64,000 nt of DNA from Paracentrotus lividus (taxonomy: Eukaryota; Echinodermata; Echinoidea; Camarodonta; Echinidae), in the NCBI GenBank assembly GCA_940671915.1, contig CALNVZ010002143.1:268676-332675 (forward strand), in the 5' to 3' direction. Of the stretch, positions 43,930 to 53,986 are shown one piece after another; positions within the stretch are counted from its first letter, which is position 1; every line of letters starts with the position of its first letter. Under the pieces are notes generated by a model. It was given only the letters and a program-made list of their open reading frames with translations, had not been told where the DNA came from and did no database searches. The position numbers and the translations under genes were made by a program.

Positions 43930-45090
43930 AAGACAAAGTGAAAATACTAGATGTTAACACAATGCAGGAACACAACATGAAGTATCCAACACATGTTGTA
44001 AATTACTCGTTTGAGTAGGTATATGACTCTGACATTGACAAGTGACATGAAATGATATATTGATAGATTCACACAGTCAGAATTTCTATATAATTAAATT
44101 CTGATGAATGCCGATTAAAAATAGTTTTAAAATAAAATAGGGCCGGGTAGAATCTAAACGTAGAATTGTTCAATCATTACCTTTCCATTAAATCAAGAAT
44201 ATTATTGGGTCTGTATAACAGCAATTTTTGGGGCGGAGCCTTCGATGCTAGTGGAAATTCTTTAAATCAAATTTAGCTACCAACTGGGGCCAAAGTTACA
44301 TGTCCAATAATAAAATAACTTTTACATGACATGATTTGCTTTGGTTGGGACTAAACACAGAACAACGGCGGGTGAAACACGGCCACTGCACTGGAAAATG
44401 CTAGCCCAGTGGATTCGGGCTTGTGCACAGGGCTGTTTACCCCTTAGAGCGGTAGTGTAGTCCCAATTCCACGGATTTTTGCCCAAATACGTAAACGATA
44501 CTTCATATTTTGTTCATAGAAAAACAGCTGGCCTACCAATTTTTTTTAGTTCTTTGTCACCGCTCACATCTTAGCAATAAGATCATCGACCCATTTACAT
44601 TTTTAATTTTGGTACCAGTCAGGATCGAAGAGGATGTAAATAAAGTCCAAAACAGTAGAATAAATTGATCAAAATATCACCAAACAATACCCCCATTTAT
44701 AAATATCCAAATCTAAACGAAATTAAGCATGTTACATACCAAAATCAAGAGCAGAATCCGGTGATTAGCTTCCCATTTCGATTGTGTGCAGGTTTTGCAT
44801 ACGTAGGCCCGTATTCTGTTACGGGGTTTAGAGTTATACGGCAATTGACAAAGATTCGAACAATAGAACCGTACAAGAAAAAACTCCCAGCACGAAAAAA
44901 ACAAACTCCCAAACGTCTACAACTTCCGTACAGCTGGAAGTTTCTAGTCCCCTGAAACGCACAAGATAAAACCGGAAATCCATTGAAATAATGACGCAAC
45001 AATGATTGTTTGTAGCCGCTTTATCCTTTGACTACCGAGTGTTGTGCATTGTCGCTTGTCATGCACTTTTAAATATCACGTCCTATTCAT
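43930..45090. other. Non-coding stretch, nothing recognised
   Basis: AT-rich with a few moderately GC-rich words. One short plus-strand frame at 44665-44955 has no recognisable domain and is probably chance. Confidence 0.4.
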
Positions 45091-45094
45091 TGTT

Positions 45095-45690
45095 GAAAAG
45101 GCCATGCAGTGACTGATTGAGAGTGTTAGAAATGTGGAAAGAGCCCTTGAATTTGAGGGCCGTCGCATAAGTGATATGGAAAGGAAAAATGCAAAGCTCG
45201 AGGACAGACTGGTGAAAATGGAAAAATCGTATGAACTATGGCTAAGAAAGTTGAAAGCCAAGACAGTGAAACAATTAAAGCGGAACGGTTATCAAGAAGA
45301 AACAACTTTCGAATCGTTGGAGTGGCTGAGCCAAAAGAAGGTGAGACAGAGGACTGCTCGAAACTAGTTAGAGGCATTATGGCAGATAAGTTCAAAATGA
45401 ACACTGATGTTGTACGTGCCCGTCGCGAAGGGAAACCTGGGGATAAGCCACGGCACATAGTTGTGACATCATCATACCAAGAGAAAATTTCGATTTTGAA
45501 AAATGGCCGAGAATCATTGAAAGATGAGACATTTTATGTTGTGAATGATTTGACCAAGCATGATCTTGAGGAAAAAAGGAAGTACAAAAAGGAGGTGCAA
45601 GAACTATAATCCAAAGGCATTAAACTCCGGTTCTACTCTGGAAAATGGAGAGGAGATGGAGGAGCAGTATACTTTAAAGTGTAGTGCACC
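45095..45690 (+). pseudogene. LINE ORF1 (coiled coil plus L1/CR1-type RNA-binding domain)
   Basis: An N-terminal heptad-like coil (RRISDMERKNAKLEDRLVKM) is followed, after a frame change near 45235, by RRNNFRIVGVAEPKEGETED, ARREGKPGDKPRHIVVT and KGIKLRFYSGKWRGDGG. These are the RRM and C-terminal blocks of LINE ORF1 proteins (transposase_22 type). One in-frame TAA at 45607 splits off the last block. The protein normally forms trimers that coat the LINE RNA. It precedes ORF2 on the same strand and is probably from the same LINE. Confidence 0.72.
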
Positions 45691-46985
45691 TTTAAGGTGT
45701 TCCCTACACTGAGACCATTGTACCTTGCTTGCTGTTGACGGATTTATTTACCTTTTGGATTGACCACAGTGAATGATTTATTCAACTTTTAACATTCCAC
45801 TGCTATGAGGAACTTTTGACTTGACTCGATCTTTTGTTCTAGCCTGAGATACTCTCCTTTCCCCTCTCCCTCCCTTTCGTTTCGTTTATGATTCATTGCT
45901 TGATGGCTTTATGTATATTCTGTGTTTCTTGGAGAGGTTACCTGTAAACTGTTATTGTAATCTCTGTATTGTATAAATACGTTACTGTTATTTTTTTTTT
46001 CTCTCTCTCTCTCTCTCTCACTTTTCTATGTTTGGGCAATTCAAAGCAAAACAGGACATGGAGCTGAAATTTTAATGTGGCGCTGTGCCTTTGAAAATGC
46101 AAATTAGGATCTGAAATTACCACAAAGGCTTCTTTACAATACAAACAATCATTTAAGTTAAAAAAAATTGTGATTCAGTTTTCTTGCGCTGAATAATTGA
46201 TCAAACCCAAATTTGCACATATGGGACTATGGGGCTTTAAATGCCTCTTATTCTTATATCTAGTCACTTTTTGCTGATTTGTTGGGCTTAAAGTAATTAT
46301 CATGGACTACTCCAACAAACTTTGGTATTACTATTTCTTTATAATGCATTTCTCCTCACAAAAAAGACCGGGAAACCAGACGTCACTCCTTAACCGTCAC
46401 TCCGTAACCGGACATGGGTTCAAGTTTTAAGTCATAATTAACGAAATATTCAACCAATTTTTTTATGCAAGGTGGCATATTATACCTAGAATAACATAGA
46501 ATCCAGTCAATAACTAAAAATTGTGATAGCCATTTAAATTTCACATAGTTTAAGCAAAATGTTCTCGGCTCAAATATGCATGTCCATTTTGCGTTATGAA
46601 CATTCATATCTCATTAATTAAGAGCATCACTATAAGAAAAATTATCATTTTTAGTAGAGGATACCATCAGCTTTTGTCATGAACCATTTCTTTGTAAATA
46701 TAAAATAAAGATTAAAGTATGGATGATAAACTTGTTTGAATGCTGAAATGTTGCTTCTGAATGTCACTCCGTTACCTTGGAACTGCCCGTTTATTTCCTT
46801 TTCCGTAATAATTGTAAATATATCATGTACATATTCTGTCATCTTATCCCCAGGGAATCATCGTTACTTTTCCCTGCTATTTCAAATGTCTTTTTCTCTA
46901 ATTGCCCTAGGTCAAATTAAGTTACATTATACATGTATGTCTCCATCGATTATCATAATGATGTTTAAATAATCTTAGAGGAATA
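45691..46985. other. Spacer between LINE ORF1 and ORF2, with a (TC)n run
   Basis: 1.3 kb without coding similarity. (TC)n lies at about 45998-46020. GTCACTCCGTAACC-type words recur at about 46382, 46396 and 46763. The length is unusual for an ORF1-ORF2 gap, so it may contain an unrecognised insertion. Confidence 0.45.
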
Positions 46986-46989
46986 TAAG

Positions 46990-47280
46990 TTGCAACAAAA
47001 CATTGATTGTAAATATTATGTGCCTAATGAATATAAGCATAACACTGCACAGCGGTCTGCATGCAAATGTTTAAGTTTTTTGCATTGCAATGCAAGGAGT
47101 CTCTCCAAAAGTTTTGATGATATCAATATAATGCTCTCCTCATTGAAATTTGATTATTCAATTATTGGCATATCTGAGACATGGTTGAATGCCAATTCAC
47201 CTCCTCTTTTTTCGATTAAGGGTTACCAGTTAGTTCGTAAAGATAGGCCACATGGACGAGGTGGTGGTGTTCTCTTTTAC
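46990..47280 (+). pseudogene. LINE ORF2, endonuclease N-terminal part, left of foldback insertion
   Basis: Encodes FLHCNARSLSKSFDDINIML, FDYSIIGISETWLN and YQLVRKDRPHGRGGGVLFY, the opening blocks of an APE-type LINE endonuclease (N-A-R-S-L, S-E-T-W and G-G-G-V). The frame runs directly into the insertion at 47281. The protein resumes at 53601. Confidence 0.85.
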
Positions 47281-47286
47281 GGTTCT

Positions 47287-47690
47287 AGGACAATTACCCC
47301 CTGGACAATTACCACCCCGACAATTACCCCCCGGACAATTACCCCCGAGGATTACCCCGCAGGGACAATACCACCGGACAATAACCCCCCGGACAATTAT
47401 CCCCCTAGGACAATTGCCCCCGGACAATTACCCCCCGGACAATTACCCCCCTAGAGACAATTACCCCCCCGAGGACAATTACCCCCCGAGACAATTACCC
47501 CCGGACAATTACTCCGGACAATTACCCCGAGGACATTACCCCGAGGACAATTACCCCACGGACAATTACCCCCTAGGACAATTACCCCGGACAATTACCC
47601 CGGGACATTACCCCTAGGACATTACCCCCGGACAATTACCCCCGGAGAGTTACACCCGATCGACTACCCCCGACGACAATTACCCCTCTC
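47287..47690. repeat. Left outer arm: GGACAATTACCCC tandem array
   Basis: About 28 imperfect units of 13-17 bp; variation is mainly in the number of C residues and an added GA or TA. Confidence 0.9.
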
Positions 47691-48794
47691 ACAGGCATTG
47701 ATGTTGGAATCAAGCGGCGCCCATTGTGGGTCTCGCCCAGTGTCGCAGGAATTCTAATTATTTTCTACTTGATTTTATCATAATGAATATCTCTTTCTCT
47801 TTCATATTTCTCTTTCTCCTTTGCTCTCTCTCACTTTCTTCTTTTTCCTTGTTTTTTTCCTTCCCCCCCCTCTCACCATCTGCGCCATGAAAAAAATGGG
47901 GGGGGGGCTTGAGCCCCAAGCCCCCCCCGTTTGGATACTCATATATTGCATCAGAAAATATGTAAACGGGCCCCTCATATTACCTTTTTTTATTTTCATA
48001 GCAACAATTTGAACATTCATGAAAGGACACAATACACATATAATCACACATGTGAATGATCTCTGATTCATCTCTGATTCCAACTGATATGATTTTTAAT
48101 TATTTTTTGTTTAATTTCACGAAAAGATGGATAAAACCTTGGTCTAAACCCATGCTTTCTAAGGGCGGCAATAAAGGTCATAATTAATAACTCCATAAAT
48201 TAACAAATATAGTGAAAATATTAACTAAAGCTTAATATCAATTTATGTAAAAATAAGGTTAATCGTAAAATTAAATATCATACATAAATTATTCGTTATG
48301 GCCCAGATGACCGCCAATAGAAACCATGGTTTCGGACCACGTATTTTGCTGAATCTACCGTTGGGAATATGAGGGCCAGTTTACATATTTTCTGATGCAT
48401 ATAATGTGTATCCAAACAGGGGGCTTGGGGTGCAAGTGCCCCCTCCTCATTTTTTCATGGCGCAGAAGGCGCCGCTAAAGAAAACAAAAAAGAAGAGCAA
48501 AACGACCAGACCAACACAGACCTATCCACACAGGACGGGGATGCATTGGCTTTCACGTCCATAAGGAAAGCATCTCAATGCACAGCTATCAGTGAGTCTA
48601 TAGGCCTACCATCAGGCACGGATCCAGGGGGGGGGGGCACGAAAGAATAATTAACAGAGGATCCCGACTGGTACAATACCTAGATTTGGAATATCTGAAA
48701 CTCATGAAGATCCGGGACAAATATGCATCAGGAAGAGTTACAAATTTCGCCGATAACGACTAGCGCAGCCCATCCGACGAAAACAATTCAACAA

Positions 48795-50755
48795 CTCTCA
48801 CAGGACATTTGATGTTGGAAATAACGGCGGCCCATTGTGGGTCTCGCCAGGTGTCGCAGGAATTCTAATTATTTTCTACTTGATTTTATCATAGTGAATA
48901 TCCGTCTTTCCTCTTCAATTTCTCTTTCTCGCTTATGCTCTCTCCTCACTTTCTTTCTTTTTTCCTTGCTTTTTTTCTCTCCCCCCCCTCTCACCATCTG
49001 CGCCATGAAAAAAGGGGGGGGCTTGAGCCCCAAGCCCACACCCCCCACCGTTTGGATACTCATATTATGCATTCAGAAAATTGTAAACGGGCCCTCATAT
49101 TACCTTTTATTTATCATAGAACACAATTGACATTCATGAAAGGACACAATACACATAATAATCACACTGTGGAATATCTCTGATTATCTCTGGATTTCCA
49201 ACTGAATATGATTTTTTAATTATTTTTGTTTAATTTCACGAAAATGATATAAAACCTTGGTCTGAACGCATGGTCTTCTAAAGGGCGGCAATAAAGGTCA
49301 TAATTAATAACTCCATAAATTAACAAATTAAGTGAAAATATTAACTAAAGCTTAATATCAATTATGTAAAAAAGAATAATAATCGTAAAATTAAATATAC
49401 ATACATAAATTATTCGTATGGCCCAGATGACCAGCCAATAGAAACCATGGTTTCGGACCCGTATTTTGCTGAATCTACCGTTGGGAATATGGGGCCAGTT
49501 TACATATTATTTCTGATGCATATATGTGTATCCAAACAGGGGGCTTGGGTGCAAGTGCTCTTCATTTTCATGGGCGCAGAAGCGCGCGCTAAAAGAAAAC
49601 AAAGGGAAGGAGGGGGTGAGGGTGGTGTGGTCGAATGGATAAGTCGGCGGACTGACGATCAACAAGGTACGCGGTTCTAATCCCGTCCAATTCCACTATG
49701 TCCTTTGGCAAGATATTAATCTGCAATTTTGCCAGACTTGACCCTAGTAAGGTAATGGGTCCGGTAGGAAGAAATTCCTATAAGGGCAGCTATGGCTATA
49801 GCCGGGTAATAATTAGCTGCGGCCACTGAATAGTTTCTAGATTAGTCGGCGACATTATTAAATGCTTAATATTGATAATTATTTGAAGGAAAAGGAAGAA
49901 AAAGAGAAAAAAAGAAAAAAAAGAAAGTGTGTGTGAAAGAAGAGGAGAGAGAGAGGAGACGGAGAGGCAGAGATAGAGAAAAAGGAGAAAGATAAATATA
50001 TAAGAGAAAGGGAGAGAAAGCCATTAAGATAAGATCAATGTAGAAATAATATCGAAAAAACTTGCGACACACAGGCGAGACTACATAATGGGCGCCGCTT
50101 GATTCCACAATATCAATTGCCGGTGGAAGGGGGGGGGGGTAACTGTCGCGGGGATAAATGGTCCTCGGGGGTAATTGTCCTCGGGGGGTAATTATTCCTT
50201 GGGGTAGATTGTTCGGGCGGGTAATAATTTTTCGGGGGTAATTGTCCTGGGGATAATTGTTATCCGCAGGTAACTTGTCTTCGGGGTAAATTGTCCCGGG
50301 TGTATAATTGTCCTCGGAGGGTAATTTTTTCCTTGGGGTAATTGTCGCGATGTCGGGGTATTGGTTCTCGGTGTAATATTGTTCTAGCGGTATTGGGGGG
50401 GGTAATTGTCCGCGCGCGGTAATATGTCTGGGGGGATAATATGGTCCGGGGGCGGGTAATTGTCCGGGGGTAATTGTCTCGGGGATGCTCGGGGGGAGGT
50501 TAATTGTCATCGGGGGTAGAATTTCCTGGGTTTGTCCGTCAGGGGGTAATTGTACCTCGAGGGGGTAATTGTCCGGGGGGGTAATCTGGTTCCACGGGGG
50601 GGTAAAATTAGGTCACTCAGGCGGGTACATATGTCCTACAGGGCGGTATTGTCCGGCGGGGGTACATTGTCCAAGGGGGGTATTGTTCCGGGGGTAGTTG
50701 TCGCGGGGGGTAATATGTACGGGCGGGTAAATGTTGTACCTGGATCCAGCTCTTN
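48795..50755. repeat. Second middle copy plus right outer arm, up to the sequence gap
   Basis: Starts at CTCTCACAGGACATTTGATG, repeats the middle with many one-base indels relative to 51.74-53.08 kb, and ends in a GGGGTAATTGTCC array (about 50130-50745) broken by the N run. Confidence 0.8.
49621..49870 (+). repeat. tRNA-derived SINE inside foldback middle (copy 1)
   Basis: GTGGTCGAATGGATAAGTCG resembles an A box and GCGGTTCTAATCCCGTCC a B box. The body runs CCTTTGGCAAGATATTAATC, TGGGTCCGGTAGGAAG and TATAGCCGGGTAATAATTA. The CTTTGGCAAG..TTAATC..GGGTACC pattern recalls the conserved central domain of some deuterostome SINEs. Not an intact tRNA gene. Confidence 0.6.
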
Positions 50756-50779
50756 NNNNNNNNNNNNNNNNNNNNNNNN
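50755..50779. other. Assembly gap, 25 N
   Basis: Run of 25 N. The sequence right of it (50780-51205) is unrelated to the foldback element or the LINE, so the join across the gap is doubtful. Confidence 1.
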
Positions 50780-51205
50780 AGGGGTGGGGGGGTGCAGGTG
50801 CCGGCCCATCCCTACCCCAGTTATAAAAAAATAATGAAAAATATCGAAAAAAAAATATAAGAAAGGAACCTCCTCCCTCCCCTGTTTTTTACTAGGGCAA
50901 AGCTCCGATGCGTTGAAATTTTTTTTTTGTTTTTTGCTTCGCTATGGCCGTAACACCATGCATGAAAAAAAATCAGAAACTGTTAGAGTACAAAAACTGC
51001 ATTCACATTTTTGACCTCCCACCACTCTCAATGAAATCAGAACTGGATCCGCCGCTTGGTGAGGCCAATGAACTTGAAAAATGAAATTGGACTCGCAATC
51101 GCTCACGTCCGGCTCGAAAAAGAATATCTGTATATACAATGGTTAAATAATTTTATCCATGATTATATTCAAAGGATATTCTGTTTTCATTTTGGAAATA
51201 AAACG
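50780..51205. other. Unrelated segment between two foldback copies
   Basis: AT-rich, with a GAACTGGATCCGCCGCTTGG word typical of a dispersed repeat end (compare GTGGCGGATCCAGG at 63691). No LINE or foldback sequence. Either a nested insertion or flank from another locus. Confidence 0.5.
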
Positions 51206-51735
51206 GATTCTAGGACAATTAAGCTTCTACCCTTGGACAATTACTTGAGTTTCCCGGAAAATTACCCCTGTACCAATGGTTCACCGGCACAAGTTTACCA
51301 TACCCGAGGAAATTACCCTCTCACTCTAACGCGATACAGATAAGCCCCCGGACAATGTATCCTCCATCCCCTAGGGACAGATTACGCTCCAGGACAATTT
51401 ACGCCCCCCGCGACAAATTAAAACTGCCCGGAGCAATTATTACCGTCCCTATAGGACAATTACCCCCGGGAATATCCCCGAGGACAATTACCCACCGCAA
51501 TAACCACCGCGAGCAAATTAACCCCCCAGGACTAATTAACCCTTCACCCGCTCCCTCCGGACAATTTCCCCCAGGACATACCGCCCACGAGGACAATTAC
51601 CCCCACCAGTACGAGACAATTACTCCTCAATCCCCACGGCGACAATAACACCCCGGCATACAACCCCTAGGTTATCGGACAATTACCCCGTGAGAGTTAT
51701 GAGACTCCGATCGACATACCCCCCGACGACAACTT
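51206..51735. repeat. Left outer arm of the second foldback copy
   Basis: Begins GATTCTAGGACAATTA, close to the tip GGTTCTAGGACAATTA at 47281, and continues as a degenerate GGACAATTACCCC array. The conserved tip supports a genuine element end. Confidence 0.75.
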
Positions 51736-53079
51736 ACTCCTCTCACAGGCATTGATGTTGGAAAATCAAGCGGCGCCCATTGTGGGTCTCGCCCAGGTGT
51801 CGCAGGAATTCTAATTATTTTCTACTTGATTTTATCATAAGTGAAATCCATCTCTTCTCTTTCAATATTTTCTCTTTCTCCTGCTTTGCTCTTCTCACTT
51901 TCTTCTTCTTTTTTCCTTGCTTTTTTTCTCTCCCCCCCCTCTCAACCATCTGCGCCATGAAAAAAGGGGGGGCTTGAGCCCCAAGCCCCCACCCCCCACC
52001 GTTTGGATACTATTATATGCATTCAGAAATATGTAAACGGGCCCTCATATTACCTTTTATTTATCATAGAACAACAATTTGACATTCATAAAAGGACACA
52101 ATATCACATAATAATCACACATGCTGATATCTCTGATTATCTCGTGATTCCACTGATATGATTTTTTTAATTATTTTTGTTTTAATTTCACGAAAAGATG
52201 GATAAAACCTTGGTCTGAACCATGGTTTCTAAAGGGCGGCAATAAAGGTCATAATTAATTAACTCCATAAATTAACAAATTAAGTGAAAATATTAACTAA
52301 AGCTTAAATATCAATTTATGTAAAAATAAGTAATAATAATCGTAAAATTAAATATCATACATAAATTATTTCGTTTGGCCCAGATGACCAGCCAATAGAA
52401 ACCATGGTTTCGGACCACGTATTTTGCTGAATCTACCGTTGGGAATATGGGGCCAGTTTACATATTTTCTGATGCATTATAATGTGTATATCCAAACAGG
52501 GGGCTTGGGGTGCAAGTGCCCCTCCTCATTTTCATGGGCGCAGAAGGCGCCGCTAAAGAAAACAAAAAGGGGAAGGAGGGGGTGGAGGTGGTGTGGTCGA
52601 ATGGATAGTCGGCGGACTGACGATCAACAAGGTACGCGGTTCTATCCCGTCCATTCCACTATGTCCTTTGGCAAAGATATTAATCTGCAATTTGCCAGAC
52701 TTGACCCTAGTAAGGTAATGGGTACCGGTAGAAGAAATTCCTATAAGGGAGCTATGGCTATAGCCGGGTATAAATTAGCTGCGCCACTGAATAGTTACTA
52801 GATTAGTCGGCATTATAAATGCTTAATATTGATATTATTTAAGGAAAGGAAGAAAAAAAAAAAAAAGAAAAAAAGAAAGTGTGGTGTGAAAAGAGGAGAG
52901 AGAGAGAGAGCGAGAGAGGCAGAGATAGAGAAAGGAGAAAGATAAATATTAAAAGAGAAAGGGAAAGAGAAAGCCATTAAGATAAGATCAAGTAGAAATA
53001 ATTCGAAAAAACTTGCGACACACAGGCGAGACTCACAATGGGCGCCGCTGATTACAATATCATTGCCGGTGGAAGGGGG
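51736..53079. repeat. Foldback inner arms and middle, most regular copy
   Basis: Left inner arm about 51736-51925, right inner arm about 52835-53075 (reverse complement, with a GA-rich tract). The middle holds a nested inverted pair (about 51950-52085 and 52425-52560: CTTGAGCCCCAAGCCCCC..GTTTGGATAC..GTAAACGGGCCC mirrored) and a tRNA-like SINE head at 52587-52657. Confidence 0.8.
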
Positions 53080-53591
53080 GGGGGGTAACTGTCCGGGGTA
53101 AATGTCCTCGGGGTAATTGTCCTCGGGGGTAATTTTCCTTGGGTAATTGTTCGGGGGGTTAATTTTCGGGGTAATTGTCCTGGGGATAATTGTTCCGAGG
53201 GTAATTGTCTTCGGGGGTAATTGTCGGGTGTAGTATTGTCCTCGCGGGTAATGTTTTTTCCTTGGGGTAATTGTCCAGGGAATTGTCAGGTATTGTTCTC
53301 GGGGGTAATTGTCCTCTAGCGGGTAATTTGTCTGGGGGGGGTAATTGTCCGCGGGGTAATTGTCCGGGGGTAATTGTCGCTGGGGGGGGGGGGTAATTGT
53401 CTGGGGGGTAATTGTCTCGGGGGTATTGTCCTCGGGGGGTAATTGTCCGGGGTGTAATTGTCCTCGGGGGCTAATTGTCCTCAGGGGTAATTCTCTCAGG
53501 GGTAATTGTCCGGGGGTAATTGTCCACGGGGTAATTGTCCGGGGGTAGTTGTCCGGGGGGTAATTGTCCGGGGTGTAATTGTCCTGATACG
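53080..53591. repeat. Right outer arm: GGGGTAATTGTCC tandem array
   Basis: About 35 imperfect units, the reverse complement of the left arm unit; ends AATTGTCCTGATACG at the target duplication. Confidence 0.9.
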
Positions 53592-53986
53592 CTCTTTTAC
53601 ATCTCTGAACACTTCTCTTTTAGGCTTCGGAAGATCTTTTCTTAGAAAGTCAAAGTGCTAGAGCTTTTTTGTATAGAGGTTGACTTGACCTCAGATAAAA
53701 ATTTCATTGCGTGTATAGTATACAGGCCTCCTCAAAACAATGTTGACAATTTTCTTAATGATCTTGATTCCTTATTACGGGGGGTAATTGTCCTGATACG
53801 CTCTTTTACATCTCTGAACACTTCTCTTTTAGGCTTCGGGAAGATCTTTTCTTAGAAAGTCAAAGTGCTGAGCTTTTTTGTATAGAGGTTGACTTGACCT
53901 CAGATAAAAATTTCATTGCGTGTATAGTATACAGGCCTCCTCAAAACAATGTTGACAATTTTCTTAATGATCTTGATTCCTTATTA
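53569..53986. repeat. 209 bp tandem duplication of arm end plus LINE sequence
   Basis: Segment 53569-53777 (array end, target duplication and LINE from ACATCTCTGAAC to CCTTATTA) is repeated at 53778-53986. The copies are almost identical. It crosses an element-LINE junction, so it arose after the insertion or is an assembly error. Confidence 0.9.

Larger units (their letters stand above)
47281..53591. mobile_element. Iterated-arm foldback insertion in LINE ORF2 (GGACAATTACCCC family)
   Basis: Flanked by CTCTTTTAC (47272-47280, 53592-53600), a 9 bp target duplication that restores the LINE frame. The left outer arm is an array of GGACAATTACCCC units (47287-47690); the right outer arm carries the reverse (GGGGTAATTGTCC, 53080-53585). 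Inside lie non-tandem inner arms (GGCGCCCATTGTGGGTCTCG and a TC-rich stretch; mirrored as GGCGAGACT..AATGGGCGCC and a GA-rich stretch). The middle is present up to three times (47.70-48.49, 48.80-50.13, 51.74-53.08 kb), with extra arrays at 50.13-50.74 and 51.21-51.73 kb around a 25 N gap. No transposase found. True length is uncertain because of the gap and possible assembly duplication. Confidence 0.85.

Noticed and set aside
49621-49696. tRNA gene candidate
   Set aside because: A- and B-box-like words are present but the clover-leaf does not close cleanly and the sequence runs into a SINE body; a second copy at 52587 shows it is a repeat.
47230-51648. Pro/Pro-rich and Gly-rich open frames in the GGACAATTACCCC arrays
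   Set aside because: Periodic translation of a short C-rich unit with no start context or domain.
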